Made by a program: the position numbers and the translations under genes
The notes under the pieces: generated by a model
Databases searched by the model: none
What the model was told of the DNA's origin: nothing
What the model saw: the letters and a program-made list of their open reading frames with translations, nothing else
NCBI GenBank assembly: GCA_009926865.1
Contig: RFOD01000003.1
Span: forward strand, 1 to 64,000
Length of the DNA: 64,000 nucleotides
From: Gammaproteobacteria bacterium
GTDB taxonomy: Bacteria > Pseudomonadota > Gammaproteobacteria > Steroidobacterales > Steroidobacteraceae
Direction: 5' to 3'
Shown here: one piece after another, positions 49,117 to 57,715 of the stretch
Layout of the letters: the number at the start of each line of letters is the position of its first letter
How positions within the stretch are numbered: position 1 is the stretch's first letter

Positions 49117-49302
49117 ATGGCCAAGGCCAAGAAGAAAGCGAAAGCTAAGGTAGCCACCAAAGCGAAAGCTAAAGTGAAGACCAAAGCAAAAGCCAAAGTG
49201 AAGACGAAGGCGAAGGCGAAGGCGAAGGCGAAGGCAGCCCCTAAGGCAAAAGCCAAAGCCAAGAAGAAGGCCACCAAAAAAACGGCGGCCAAGAAGAAGT
49301 AA
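49117..49302 (+). CDS. Histone H1-like / AlgP-like lysine-alanine repeat protein
   Basis: 61 residues composed almost only of Lys and Ala with a few Val, Thr and Pro; AKAKVKTK-type units repeat, ending ATKKTAAKKK. There is no aromatic or acidic residue. Such proteins (Pseudomonas AlgP, Bordetella BpH1, Chlamydia HctB) bind nucleic acid nonspecifically. It has its own promoter, a GGAG Shine-Dalgarno and two terminators, so it appears monocistronic. Repeat number is likely variable between strains, as in the related genes. Confidence 0.85.
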   Translation: MAKAKKKAKAKVATKAKAKVKTKAKAKVKTKAKAKAKAKAAPKAKAKAKKKATKKTAAKKK

Positions 49303-49318
49303 GATTCGAGAGAATCCT

Positions 49319-49354
49319 AGCGGGTGAGATCAAAAATCCACCCGCTTTCTTCTT
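49319..49354 (+). terminator. Intrinsic terminator after the H1-like gene
   Basis: Stem AGCGGGTG (49319-49326) with CACCCGCT (49339-49346) and a 12-nt loop, followed by TTCTTCTT. Confidence 0.75.
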
Positions 49355-49360
49355 AAACGA

Positions 49361-49392
49361 GATGCCCGCGCAAGCGGGCATCTTCGTTTTCG
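49361..49392 (+). terminator. Second hairpin with GCAA tetraloop
   Basis: GATGCCCGC and GCGGGCATC (49361-49382) close a GCAA tetraloop, followed by TTCGTTTT. A very stable backup terminator between the H1-like gene and rpiA. Confidence 0.75.
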
Positions 49393-49455
49393 GGGCTCGC
49401 GTAAGATAATGTCTATACGTCTCACCACATCAATCCCCACCGCACTCTTATCGGG

Positions 49456-50127
49456 ATGTTCAATGAAATGAATACTATTCATTCAGGCAAAAAAGCCGCC
49501 GCTCTGGCCGCGCTCAACTATCTCGAAGAGGGAATGTTGGTGGGTGTTGGCACCGGATCCACCGTCAACTATTTCATTGACGCGCTCGCGAGCTGGCGAG
49601 ACCGCCTGCAAGGCGCCGTGTCGAGCTCCGAAGCGTCGACTGCTCGCTTGCGAGCGATCGGCATCGAAGTCATCGATTTGAACCGTGCAGGTGATCTTGC
49701 CCTGTATGTCGATGGCGCAGACGAGGTCGACCCGCACCGTCGTCTCATCAAGGGCGGTGGTGGCGCTTTAACACGTGAAAAAATCGTGGCCGCTGCGTCG
49801 CGGCGCTTTGTGTGCATTGTGGATCCGAGCAAACAAGTCGAGGTCCTCGGACAATTCCCCTTGCCCATCGAGGTGATCCCGATGGCTCGCTCCTACGTCG
49901 CTCGGCGTATGGTTGGGATCGGCGGACACCCCGTCTGGCGAGAAAATCTCATCACCGATAACGGCAACCAAATTATCGATGTCCATGGCCTGAGCATCAC
50001 AGACCCACTGACGCTCGAATCCACCCTTAACGATATTCCCGGAGTGGTGACTGTGGGTCTATTTGCCCATCGCAAAGCCGATGTGGTGCTCATTGGTCGC
50101 GAAGATGGCGTCATTGAATTGACCTGA
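49456..50127 (+). CDS. rpiA: Ribose-5-phosphate isomerase A
   Basis: Interconverts ribose 5-phosphate and ribulose 5-phosphate in the pentose phosphate pathway. 223 residues: [41 protein letters not shown] with the catalytic aspartate and glutamate, and [12 protein letters not shown]. Either ATG 49456 or ATG 49468 could be the start; neither has a clear Shine-Dalgarno. rpe, the next pentose-phosphate enzyme, lies 3 kb away. Confidence 0.96.
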   Translation: MFNEMNTIHSGKKAAALAALNYLEEGMLVGVGTGSTVNYFIDALASWRDRLQGAVSSSEASTARLRAIGIEVIDLNRAGDLALYVDGADEVDPHRRLIKGGGGALTREKIVAAASRRFVCIVDPSKQVEVLGQFPLPIEVIPMARSYVARRMVGIGGHPVWRENLITDNGNQIIDVHGLSITDPLTLESTLNDIPGVVTVGLFAHRKADVVLIGREDGVIELT

Positions 50128-50141
50128 TACCCCTCACAACG

Positions 50142-50175
50142 AAAAAGGCCCGCCCTCGAGAGGAAGGCGGGCCCG
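50142..50175 (-). terminator. Terminator of the rplM-rpsI-tRNA-Gln transcript
   Basis: GGCCCGCC (50147-50154) and GGCGGGCC (50166-50173) form a stable stem; on the leftward strand the stem is followed by TTTTTC. It lies between tRNA-Gln and the 3' end of rpiA and may also slow rightward transcription, although there is no T-run on that strand. Confidence 0.75.
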
Positions 50176-50178
50176 GAT

Positions 50179-50252
50179 TGGCTGGGGGACTAGGATTCGA
50201 ACCTAGGTAAACGGAGTCAGAGTCCGTTGTCCTACCACTAGACGATCCCCCA
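50179..50252 (-). tRNA. tRNA-Gln (anticodon CTG)
   Basis: 74-nt cloverleaf with encoded CCA. Acceptor TGGGGGA pairs with TCCCCCA, G discriminator, D-arm TCTAGTGGTAGGA, anticodon stem ACGGA/TCCGT enclosing CTCTGAC, giving anticodon CTG, and T-loop GGTTCGAATCC. It reads CAG codons. It lies 34 bp after rpsI with no good terminator between. Confidence 0.95.
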
Positions 50253-50286
50253 AAAGCCGGTGACCGTACAGTCGGCGAAGACGCAA

Positions 50287-50676
50287 TTAGCGCTTGGAGT
50301 ACTGCGTACCGCGGCGAGCCTTACGGCGACCCACCTTCTTACGTTCGACTTCACGCGCATCACGGGTCACAAACCCTGCAGCCCGCAGGGGACGACGCAA
50401 GGTCTCGTCATACTCGATTAATGCACGAGTGATGCCGTGGCGAATCGCACCGGCCTGCCCCGTGATGCCACCACCCGTGACGGTGACATTAATATCGAAT
50501 CGCTCGCTCATTTGGGTCAACTCGAGCGGCTGGCGCACAATCATGCGTCCCGTCTCGCGTCCAAAGAATTCTTCCAAGCTACGGTCATTGACCGTAATAC
50601 GCCCTGCGCCTGGCTTAAGGAAAACGCGGGCGGTGGAGGTCTTGCGACGGCCGGTGCCGTAGTGAGGAGCAGTCAT
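50287..50676 (-). CDS. rpsI: 30S ribosomal protein S9
   Basis: 129 residues with [17 protein letters not shown] at the N-terminus and the basic C-terminal tail ending QYSKR, which reaches into the P site. Follows rplM after 45 bp, the universal L13-S9 operon. Confidence 0.98.
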   Translation of the reverse strand: MTAPHYGTGRRKTSTARVFLKPGAGRITVNDRSLEEFFGRETGRMIVRQPLELTQMSERFDINVTVTGGGITGQAGAIRHGITRALIEYDETLRRPLRAAGFVTRDAREVERKKVGRRKARRGTQYSKR

Positions 50677-50721
50677 GGGTAATTCCTCGATCAGACTTGC
50701 GAGTCGTGAAAATTGAGTCAG

Positions 50722-51150
50722 TTAGATATTAAGTGGCTTGGGTTGCTGCGCAATATGCGGGTGCTGTTCACCGGCAAACACGTGCAACTTACGAAACATG
50801 CGGCGGCCCAGCACGGTCTTTGGCAACATACCTTTGACCGCGAACTGAATGACGCGCTCCGGATGCTCCTTCAGGAGCTTCTCGAGTGCGATTGACTTGA
50901 TACCACCGATCGCGCCAGTGTGATGGTAGTAAATCTTGTCTTTGAGTTTGGCACCGGTCACACGTACCTGCTCTGCATTGAGCACGACAATGTGATCTCC
51001 CATATCAACGTGGGGAGAATAATCTGCCTTATGCTTGCCCTTCAGGCGCAGCGCAATTTGGGTCGCCAAACGGCCAAGTGTCTTACCCTTGGCGTCGACC
51101 ACATACCAATCCCCGCGAACCGTCGCGGGCTTTGCAAAAACCGTTGCCAT
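50722..51150 (-). CDS. rplM: 50S ribosomal protein L13
   Basis: 142 residues: [34 protein letters not shown] and [18 protein letters not shown]. The ATG at 51150 follows GGAGACA; the longer open frame to 51261 runs through the leader. First gene of rplM-rpsI. In E. coli L13 represses its own operon through the mRNA leader. Confidence 0.98.
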   Translation of the reverse strand: MATVFAKPATVRGDWYVVDAKGKTLGRLATQIALRLKGKHKADYSPHVDMGDHIVVLNAEQVRVTGAKLKDKIYYHHTGAIGGIKSIALEKLLKEHPERVIQFAVKGMLPKTVLGRRMFRKLHVFAGEQHPHIAQQPKPLNI

Positions 51151-51163
51151 GTCTATTGTCTCC

Positions 51164-51206
51164 ACTCGCGACGGGCTGCACCCCATGATTGGGGGTTGCC
51201 GCGAGT
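51164..51206 (-). promoter_or_regulatory. Candidate L13 autoregulatory leader hairpin
   Basis: In the rplM leader, outer arms ACTCGCG and CGCGAGT (51164-51170, 51200-51206) enclose a second CCCC/GGGG stem (around 51181-51195). The hairpin ends right beside the Shine-Dalgarno at 51157-51163, a layout suited to translational repression. Confidence 0.55.
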
Positions 51207-51223
51207 CCCGAAAAAGGCGCGAA

Positions 51224-51252
51224 AGTGTAATGGAGCCGCCCTCGGTTTGCAA
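51224..51252 (-). promoter_or_regulatory. Promoter of the rplM-rpsI operon
   Basis: Leftward TTGCAA (51247-51252), 17-bp spacer, TACACT (51224-51229). It gives a leader of about 65 nt before rplM. Confidence 0.65.
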
Positions 51253-51329
51253 AACTTGCACGAGCCGATGGCGGGATGCACCGAAATTGTACTAAAGATC
51301 GGCGGCGACTCGCCGAAACATGGGATGTC

Positions 51330-51974
51330 ATGAACGAAATTCACCTCGACAACTTGCTCACCACCGTGGATCGCGCCTTAAAGGCCATCTGGGTCACGCC
51401 GAAGGCCGCGCGCCCCACACCGAAGCCGGCCGCCGCAGCGACAGCCCCGCTCGCAGACATGACCGCCGAGGAGCGTCGAGAAGCCGCCAACCTGATGCGT
51501 GTTAATCATGCCGGTGAAGTCGCCGCCCAAGCGCTCTACCACGGCCAAGCGGCCTTTGCGCAGCGACCCGAGGTGAAAGCCTTACTGGATCAGGCCGCAC
51601 GCGAAGAGGCTGACCATCTCGCCTGGTGCGCCGAGCGCCTTGAACAACTCGGCTCGCACCCCAGCCGACTCGCGCCACTGTGGTATGCAGGGTCGTTTGC
51701 GATTGGCGCCGTCGCGGCGCTCGCGGGCGATAAGTGGAGTCTTGGCTTCGTTTCTGAAACAGAAAGACAGGTGGAGGGTCATATTGACTCACATCTGGAA
51801 CGACTGCCGAGTAATGATGCGCGTAGCCGAGCGATTTTACAAACCATGCGCGACGATGAGATCGCCCACGGCGCCGCAGCGCGCGCCGCCGGTGGCGCCG
51901 AATTACCCCCACCGGCGCAGATACTGATGCGGGCGACCGCTCGGGTGATGACCGAAACCAGTTACCGACTGTAA
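51330..51974 (+). CDS. coq7: 2-polyprenyl-3-methyl-6-methoxy-1,4-benzoquinone monooxygenase (Coq7)
   Basis: Di-iron hydroxylase for the C6 step of ubiquinone synthesis, 214 residues. Ligands are in [27 protein letters not shown] and [12 protein letters not shown]. An insertion of Ala/Pro-rich sequence follows the N-terminal helix. Start ATG 51330; an upstream in-frame ATG at 51276 overlaps the rplM leader region. It replaces the flavin enzyme UbiF of E. coli. Confidence 0.95.
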   Translation: MNEIHLDNLLTTVDRALKAIWVTPKAARPTPKPAAAATAPLADMTAEERREAANLMRVNHAGEVAAQALYHGQAAFAQRPEVKALLDQAAREEADHLAWCAERLEQLGSHPSRLAPLWYAGSFAIGAVAALAGDKWSLGFVSETERQVEGHIDSHLERLPSNDARSRAILQTMRDDEIAHGAAARAAGGAELPPPAQILMRATARVMTETSYRL

Positions 51975-52004
51975 TCCTTGGAATCACGCATTAGAGAAAC
52001 CATC

Positions 52005-52802
52005 ATGTCACGCCCCCTCACACATCCCCCGTCCGTCGTCACCTCGGCCGCCGCTCCGTCAGCGGCTGAATTGGCGCTTGGGATGCGTAGACCGAGCACT
52101 CCGCCACCGCGTCCCGAGCGTGCGCGAGAGGCTGGGCAGCCCATCGATCGGTTTGTTGAGCAAGCCGTCAAACGCAACATCCCCGCACGCCACGTCGTGC
52201 TGCGGGCAGGCGAGCCGCGGGATGTGCTCTTTTATATGATCTCGGGGTCCGCTGAGGTCTTAGTAGAAGATGACCAGGGCAAGCAAATGATTCTGGTCTA
52301 TCTCGATAAGGGCCATTTTTTTGGCTCCATGGTCCCAGTCAGCGGCGATAACCGCAGTGTCTTGGTTCGTACTCGCTGCCGCAGCGAAATCGCCGAGATG
52401 CCCTATGCGCGCTTTCAGCGCTTGGCGGCCGAGCACCCTTTGATCGCCTTGGAGCTCGCGGCTCAATTAGCGGCACGCTTGGAAAGCGCGACACGCAAAT
52501 TACGTGATTTAGCCTTCGTGGACGTCAGCGGACGCATCGAGCAGACACTCAAAGATTTGTGCGAGCATGCCGATGCGCTCACGCACCCGGAAGGCATGCA
52601 ATTGCGGATTTCGCGTCAGGAATTAGCGCGCTTAGTCGGCTGCTCAAGAGAGATGGCCGGCCGTGTTTTAAAGACCCTAGAGCAGGAGGGCGTACTACGC
52701 GCTCACGGCAAAACAGTGGTGATGCTGGACTATCGCCCTGCCAAAAAGACCGCTCAGACTGTCTCGATGGCCGCTCGCAGCTCACGCAATGTGGCCGCGT
52801 AG
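52005..52802 (+). CDS. CRP/FNR family transcriptional regulator (Vfr/Clp-like)
   Basis: 265 residues: a Pro-rich N-terminal extension of about 45 residues, a cyclic-nucleotide-binding fold ([25 protein letters not shown]), a long dimer helix, and a CRP-type winged helix ([20 protein letters not shown]) whose recognition residues match E. coli CRP. The cAMP phosphate-binding cassette reads GHFFGSM...NRS: the glutamate of GEL that holds the ribose in CRP is serine (about 108), and the C-helix threonine (E. coli Thr127) aligns with alanine. It may not respond to cAMP. The 3' end overlaps convergent rpe by 49 bp. Confidence 0.88.
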   Translation: MSRPLTHPPSVVTSAAAPSAAELALGMRRPSTPPPRPERAREAGQPIDRFVEQAVKRNIPARHVVLRAGEPRDVLFYMISGSAEVLVEDDQGKQMILVYLDKGHFFGSMVPVSGDNRSVLVRTRCRSEIAEMPYARFQRLAAEHPLIALELAAQLAARLESATRKLRDLAFVDVSGRIEQTLKDLCEHADALTHPEGMQLRISRQELARLVGCSREMAGRVLKTLEQEGVLRAHGKTVVMLDYRPAKKTAQTVSMAARSSRNVAA

Positions 52803-53431
52803 TCCTCACTACCAAAGATCGCCGAGCCTGCCACGATCGTGTCGGCACCGGCAGCGACCACTTGTGCGATGTTCGCCGCCTTTATCCCTCCGTCCACCTC
52901 GAGCCGCACGGCGCGTCCGCTCGCGTTGATACGCTCACGAACCGCTTGAATCTTCGGCAATACCTGCGGCAAAAAACTTTGACCACCAAAGCCAGGATTC
53001 ACCGACATCAATAACACGAAATCAAGCGAATCCAAGGTGTAATCCAGCCAGTCGAGCGGCGATGCGGGGTTTAAAACGAGCCCCGCACGACACCCCTGCT
53101 CGCGAATCAAGTGGATACTGCGATCCACATGCTCGCTCGCCTCAGGATGAAAACTAATCCAGCTCGCCCCGGCTCGCGCGAAGTCAACGATCAGCCGGTC
53201 TACCGGCTTCACCATCAAATGCACGTCGATGGGCGCCGTCACACCATGCTTGCGTAACGCCTCACACACCATTGGTCCCATGGTGAGATTCGGTACGTAA
53301 TGGTTATCCATGACATCGAAATGAATCAAATCCGCGCCAGCCTCCAGCACCGCATCCACCTCGGCGCCCAAGCAGGCGAAATTTGCCGACAGGATAGATG
53401 GCGCAATCAACACGGATTTGTCTGTTGTCAT
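52754..53431 (-). CDS. rpe: Ribulose-phosphate 3-epimerase
   Basis: 225-residue TIM barrel interconverting ribulose and xylulose 5-phosphates. [33 protein letters not shown], and [10 protein letters not shown] are family signatures; catalytic aspartates and metal histidines are present. Its last 49 bp lie antisense to the end of the CRP-like gene. Confidence 0.96.
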   Translation of the reverse strand: MTTDKSVLIAPSILSANFACLGAEVDAVLEAGADLIHFDVMDNHYVPNLTMGPMVCEALRKHGVTAPIDVHLMVKPVDRLIVDFARAGASWISFHPEASEHVDRSIHLIREQGCRAGLVLNPASPLDWLDYTLDSLDFVLLMSVNPGFGGQSFLPQVLPKIQAVRERINASGRAVRLEVDGGIKAANIAQVVAAGADTIVAGSAIFGSEDYAATLRELRAAIETV

Positions 53432-53443
53432 TTTTTGAGCCTC

Positions 53444-54427
53444 TCAGAGATTTCTTTGCTCACGAATCACTTCCCATGCTTCAATGATTTGCTGCGTGCG
53501 TTGCTTCGCGTGACCTAACATGGACTCAGGCAAGCCATTAGCCTTGAGCTTATCTGGGTGATGTCGCGATAGCTGTCGACGGTAGGCTTTGGTGACCTCG
53601 GGATCACCCGCTTTTGCACTCACCCCCAAAACCTCATACGCCTCGGGCAATGTCATGCGCGATGGCGGCGGCGCGGCGCGGCGTTCTTGCTGCGCTTCGT
53701 CTCGCGCACGCTCTCGACTTGCGCGCGCGCCAGGACGATTCCAATCAGCGGCTTCACCACGATTACCCCGCGCGCGATGACGGATACGGAGCACCGTCTC
53801 AAGTCGGGCAAATTCCAAGCCTGAAACACCGATCAACGCGGCCACCCGCAAAAGCAATGGCCGAGCCGGGCCGCGCAGATCCGAGCCTCCAATCGCTGTG
53901 CGCATTTCGATCTCAAGAAAGGTGCGTAACAAATCGGGTCGACCCACACAGACTCGACGTAGGCCCAATACAGCCTGAGTCAGATCGTAATCAGCCTGCT
54001 TACCTCGATTGAAATGGCCAATCGCTGCATTAACTTGGGCCTCATCGAGACCCAGGTCATTCATGATTGAGCGTGCCGCACGAATATCCTGCTCGGATAC
54101 ACGCCCATCGCTCTTGGCGATATGCCCCATCGCCTCAAACGTCAGGCGAAAAAAATCTGCCGCGACGGTCACGGGGTCGATGAGCGTTTCGGGCGCCTCA
54201 TCGGTCACACCGGGATCGGCGTCTTCCACCTGATAAAACGCCGGCCTTTCGCGCGCTGGCGCGCTCTTCGCACGAGTCCCCGGAGGCGACGAAGACCCCT
54301 TGCTTTGCCCGGGTTTGGCGATGCGATCATCGACCAAATGTCCCGCCAGCACCCCCAAAGCTGCGCCCACTGGTCCAGCAACCAGCAGCCCCAGTGTACC
54401 GCCGACGAGTTTCCCACCCCAATCCAT
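53444..54427 (-). CDS. djlA: DjlA-like membrane-anchored J-domain co-chaperone
   Basis: 327 residues: glycine-rich N-terminal transmembrane segment (GGTLGLLVAGPVGAALGVLAG), a linker rich in Ser/Lys/Pro, a TerB domain (about 80-190, starting FFRLTFEAMGHIAKSDG), and a C-terminal J domain (about 258-325) with the catalytic HPD in SRHHPDKL. Same layout as E. coli DjlA, which stimulates DnaK. 12 bp upstream of rpe; its start is close to divergent purC. Confidence 0.9.
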   Translation of the reverse strand: MDWGGKLVGGTLGLLVAGPVGAALGVLAGHLVDDRIAKPGQSKGSSSPPGTRAKSAPARERPAFYQVEDADPGVTDEAPETLIDPVTVAADFFRLTFEAMGHIAKSDGRVSEQDIRAARSIMNDLGLDEAQVNAAIGHFNRGKQADYDLTQAVLGLRRVCVGRPDLLRTFLEIEMRTAIGGSDLRGPARPLLLRVAALIGVSGLEFARLETVLRIRHRARGNRGEAADWNRPGARASRERARDEAQQERRAAPPPSRMTLPEAYEVLGVSAKAGDPEVTKAYRRQLSRHHPDKLKANGLPESMLGHAKQRTQQIIEAWEVIREQRNL

Positions 54428-54487
54428 GCTGCAATACTACCAATCTCCTAGCGCAAACCTTTATCTCAACGGCACCATCCACACATC

Positions 54488-55402
54488 GTGACAGGAACCA
54501 CCTTGGAACAGCCCCGCACCGAATCGACCGTTCACACCACTTCACTCCGTCACTTGCCGCGTCTGCATTCGGGAAAGGTGCGGGATATTTACGACGTTGA
54601 TCAGGCGCACATGCTGATCGTGACCAGCGATCGTATCTCCGCCTTTGACGTGATCATGCCGGATCCCATCCCCCACAAAGGTCGAGTGCTGACAGAAATT
54701 TCGCAATTTTGGTTCGATAAAACGCGACATCTCATCCCGAACCAACTCACCGATCGACGTCTCGAAGATCTACCGCTCGAAGATACCGAACGCGCGCAAC
54801 TCGCCGGACGCTCGATGATCGTACGCAAACTTAAAGCCCTACCCATCGAAGCGGTGGTACGCGGTTATCTCATTGGCTCAGGCTGGAAGGATTATCAAGC
54901 GACGGGCAAGGTCTGCGGCTTGACCCTACCACCGGGGTTACCGCTGGCTGCAGCGTTACCCGAGCCTGTGTTTACGCCCGCCAATAAGGCGCCGGCTGGA
55001 GAACATGACGAAAACATTGACTTCGCTACAGTCGCCGAACTGATTGGCGGAGATTTGGCGCAACAGGTTAAGACAACCTCGATCGCGCTCTATGAATTTG
55101 CCGTCAAGCATGCGCGTGAACGCGGCATCATCATCGCCGATACCAAATTCGAGTTTGGCATTGATGCAGCCGGGGAACTCGTTTTAATCGATGAAGTCTT
55201 AACGCCCGATTCCTCGCGTTTCTGGCCACTCGACACCTGGCGAACCGGTATCAGCCCGCCTTCGTTTGATAAACAATATCTACGTGACTATCTCGAAACT
55301 TTGAATTGGAACAAGCAGGCACCGGGCCCAAAACTACCGGCGGAAATTATTGCCCGGACGAGTGAAAAATATTTGGAAGCCCAGCGGCGTCTCATGAGCT
55401 AA
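54488..55402 (+). CDS. purC: Phosphoribosylaminoimidazole-succinocarboxamide synthase
   Basis: SAICAR synthase of purine synthesis, 304 residues, the long form (like yeast Ade1) rather than the 237-residue E. coli type. HSGKVRDIYDVDQAHMLIVTSD, EAVVRGYLIGSGWKDY, and IADTKFEFG followed by DEVLTPDSSRFW are diagnostic. GTG start at 54488. purE and purK lie about 2 kb downstream. Confidence 0.96.
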   Translation: MTGTTLEQPRTESTVHTTSLRHLPRLHSGKVRDIYDVDQAHMLIVTSDRISAFDVIMPDPIPHKGRVLTEISQFWFDKTRHLIPNQLTDRRLEDLPLEDTERAQLAGRSMIVRKLKALPIEAVVRGYLIGSGWKDYQATGKVCGLTLPPGLPLAAALPEPVFTPANKAPAGEHDENIDFATVAELIGGDLAQQVKTTSIALYEFAVKHARERGIIIADTKFEFGIDAAGELVLIDEVLTPDSSRFWPLDTWRTGISPPSFDKQYLRDYLETLNWNKQAPGPKLPAEIIARTSEKYLEAQRRLMS

Positions 55403-55439
55403 CGCTCGCTGAGCGCCTCGAGCCAATGATCGCGCAGCG

Positions 55440-56786
55440 CTACTCGCCCGCGAGCATCATCTGACCCACTAACACCGAGCCGACTCGAACCCCACCGCGC
55501 ACATCGATATCTGCGCCGATCGCTTCAATATTGCGATATACCTCTTTGAGGTTACCCGCAATCGTCACCTCATGCACAGGCCATGCGATAGCGCCATCCT
55601 CAATCCAAAATCCGCTTGCGCCTCGGGAATAATCTCCGGTTACACCGTTAACGCCCTGACCCATGAGCTCCGTCACCCATAGCCCGCGGCGCATTTTCTG
55701 CAACATACCGACCTGATCGAGCGCCTCTGGCGAGGGGTCGACCAATAAATTATGTATGCCGCCCGCATGACCTGTCGTCGTCAAGCCGAGCTTCCTAGCG
55801 CTATAACTCCCGAGCAAATAGCCGCCCACCACCCCATCACTGACCAACTCACGATCAGTAGTTGCGACCCCTTCACCGTCAAAATTACTGCTAGCGAGCG
55901 CTTTTGGTAGGTGCGGTCGTTCATGCATTTGCAACCAAGATGGGAAGACTTGCTGGCCCGCTGCGCCCAACAAAAAGCTTGCTTTACGGTACTGGCTGCC
56001 ACCCCGGATTGCCGCAATGAAATGCCCCATCAACCCACGCGCGACTTCGGGCGCAAACAAGATGGGTACTTTCCCAGTGGGTACACGACGTGCGTTCAAT
56101 CTCGCCAGCGCGCGCTCGGCGGCGATCACACCGATTTGCTCCACTTGCTGCAAGTCTTGTGGATCACGCGCGGTACTGTACCAATAATCGCGCTGCATAT
56201 CCTCAGCGTCTTGAGCAAGAAGCACACAGCTCAAAGAATGACTGGTACCACAATCTCCCGCCAAAAATCCGTGGCTATTTCCGTAGACTCGTACTCCACG
56301 CTGACTATTGACACTCGCTCCCTCAGAGTTCGCGAGTCGTCGATCGCGTGATAAACCCGCCCGCTCACACTCACGCGCGAGCGTGATCGCCGACTCAGGT
56401 GTCAGGTCCCACGGGAAATCTATCTGTAAATCTTTGAATTCCGTCGCCAGAAATTTCGGCTCAGCAAGTCCCGCACAAGGATCTTCGGCTGTATAGCGAG
56501 CGATCGCACAGGCCTTAGCGACGGTGTCATGAACCGAATCCGCCCCTAAGTCCGCTGTACTCGCTGAACCCTTGCGGTGACCGAAGTAAACTGTGATCCC
56601 GAGCCCCCGGTCACGCTGGTACTCAACCGTCTCCACCTCACCGAGACGCACCGTCACGCCAAAGCCCTGCTGCAGACTGGCGTCGGCCTCGGCCTGAGTG
56701 GCGCCGGCGGCCGCAGCAGCCTCCAAGGCCATGGAAACGACGGCCTTTAGCTCCGGAATACGAGAGGGATCGACTTGCTGCGACAT
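55440..56786 (-). CDS. pmbA: Metalloprotease-related protein PmbA (TldE)
   Basis: 448-residue TldE subunit of the TldD/TldE protease, involved in microcin B17 maturation and CcdA turnover in E. coli. VETVEYQRDRGLGITVYFG, the GKVPILFAPEVARGLMGHF region, and SFLLGAAGQQVF are family features; it lacks the HExxxH of TldD, as expected. ATG 56786; the frame is open to 57290 across darP and is spurious there. tldD is also in the window. Confidence 0.95.
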   Translation of the reverse strand: MSQQVDPSRIPELKAVVSMALEAAAAAGATQAEADASLQQGFGVTVRLGEVETVEYQRDRGLGITVYFGHRKGSASTADLGADSVHDTVAKACAIARYTAEDPCAGLAEPKFLATEFKDLQIDFPWDLTPESAITLARECERAGLSRDRRLANSEGASVNSQRGVRVYGNSHGFLAGDCGTSHSLSCVLLAQDAEDMQRDYWYSTARDPQDLQQVEQIGVIAAERALARLNARRVPTGKVPILFAPEVARGLMGHFIAAIRGGSQYRKASFLLGAAGQQVFPSWLQMHERPHLPKALASSNFDGEGVATTDRELVSDGVVGGYLLGSYSARKLGLTTTGHAGGIHNLLVDPSPEALDQVGMLQKMRRGLWVTELMGQGVNGVTGDYSRGASGFWIEDGAIAWPVHEVTIAGNLKEVYRNIEAIGADIDVRGGVRVGSVLVGQMMLAGE

Positions 56787-56829
56787 GAAACCATCCGTTT
56801 GCAACGGTAGATGAGGCAGAATTGTATCG

Positions 56830-57168
56830 ATGTCACGCTTCAGCAGATACACGCTGGCCCACACAGAATCCGTAGAGCTCGCGGACGAAGGGGACGAAAA
56901 GCCCAGCAAGAGTGCGCGTAAACGCGCCGCGCACGCCGCGCAGGCCTTGGGGGAGCGCTTGATTAGCTTGCGACGTGACGAGCTGAGTGCACTTGCCTTG
57001 CCCGAACGCTTGCAAGAAGCGGTCGAAGCGGCGCAACAAATGCGCTCTCGAGGCGCGCTGGCACGACAACGCCAATTCATTGGCAAGCTGATGCGAGAGA
57101 TCAACACCAGCGAGATCGAGCAAAAACTCGCGCTGAACGACCGTCGGCCGCCCCGCGCTCGCAAATAA
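56830..57168 (+). CDS. darP: DarP (YjgA)-family ribosome maturation protein, short form
   Basis: 112 residues. SKSARKRAAHAAQALGERL, LPLPER-like ALPERLQEAVEAAQQM and ARQRQFIGKLMREIN match the N-terminal half of DarP/YjgA, a 50S assembly factor. E. coli YjgA is 183 residues; here the chain stops right after LNDRRPPRARK and the C-terminal helical domain is missing. No remnant appears before purE 26 bp downstream. Divergent from pmbA, its usual neighbour, which supports the identity. Confidence 0.85.
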   Translation: MSRFSRYTLAHTESVELADEGDEKPSKSARKRAAHAAQALGERLISLRRDELSALALPERLQEAVEAAQQMRSRGALARQRQFIGKLMREINTSEIEQKLALNDRRPPRARK

Positions 57169-57194
57169 ACCCTCAAGGAAGCTAAAATCCGCAA

Positions 57195-57689
57195 ATGAAG
57201 CCAATCGTCGGCATCGTCATGGGTTCGCGTTCGGATTGGGACACTCTGCGTCCAGCGAGCGAAGTATTGGAGCAACTTGCGATCCCTCACGAGGTGCAGG
57301 TGGTCTCAGCGCACCGAACCCCCGATTTACTTTTTGAGTACGCATCGGCTGCCAAAGCGCGAGGATTGCAACTCATCATCGCGGGCGCAGGCGGTGCGGC
57401 GCATCTACCTGGTATGTTGGCGGCCAAGACGGCGCTTCCCGTACTTGGCGTCCCCGTGCAATCCAAGACGCTGAATGGACTCGACTCTCTGCTTTCGATC
57501 GTACAAATGCCCGCGGGTATTCCGGTTCCCACCTTTGCCATCGGCGTCGCGGGGGCGACGAACGCGGCGCTCTCAGCCGCAGCGATCCTCGCCTTGCATG
57601 ACAGCCGTGTCGCCGCGGCACTCGATGAGTGGCGCGCAGCACAAACGGCCAAAGTGCTGCAGCAGCCTGATCCGCGACCAGCGCCTTGA
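57195..57689 (+). CDS. purE: N5-carboxyaminoimidazole ribonucleotide mutase
   Basis: 164 residues, class I PurE acting after PurK in purine synthesis. [27 protein letters not shown], and [18 protein letters not shown] are the active-site motifs. Its stop overlaps a possible TTG start of purK. Confidence 0.97.
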   Translation: MKPIVGIVMGSRSDWDTLRPASEVLEQLAIPHEVQVVSAHRTPDLLFEYASAAKARGLQLIIAGAGGAAHLPGMLAAKTALPVLGVPVQSKTLNGLDSLLSIVQMPAGIPVPTFAIGVAGATNAALSAAAILALHDSRVAAALDEWRAAQTAKVLQQPDPRPAP

Positions 57690-57715
57690 GCTTACTGGCG
57701 CAGGCAGAAGCCAAG

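Noticed and set aside
49062-49292. Leftward 76-residue hydrophobic open frame opposite the H1-like gene
   Set aside because: It is the mirror of the Lys/Ala codon repeat (AAG/GCC read backwards gives Phe/Ala/Leu). No ribosome binding site or promoter, and the rightward gene has both.
53614-54012. Rightward 132-residue frame opposite djlA
   Set aside because: djlA with its TerB and J domain explains the stretch; the opposite frame is low-complexity shadow coding.
56787-57290. 168-codon upstream extension of pmbA
   Set aside because: It runs antisense through darP and has no TldE homology; ATG 56786 gives the normal family length.
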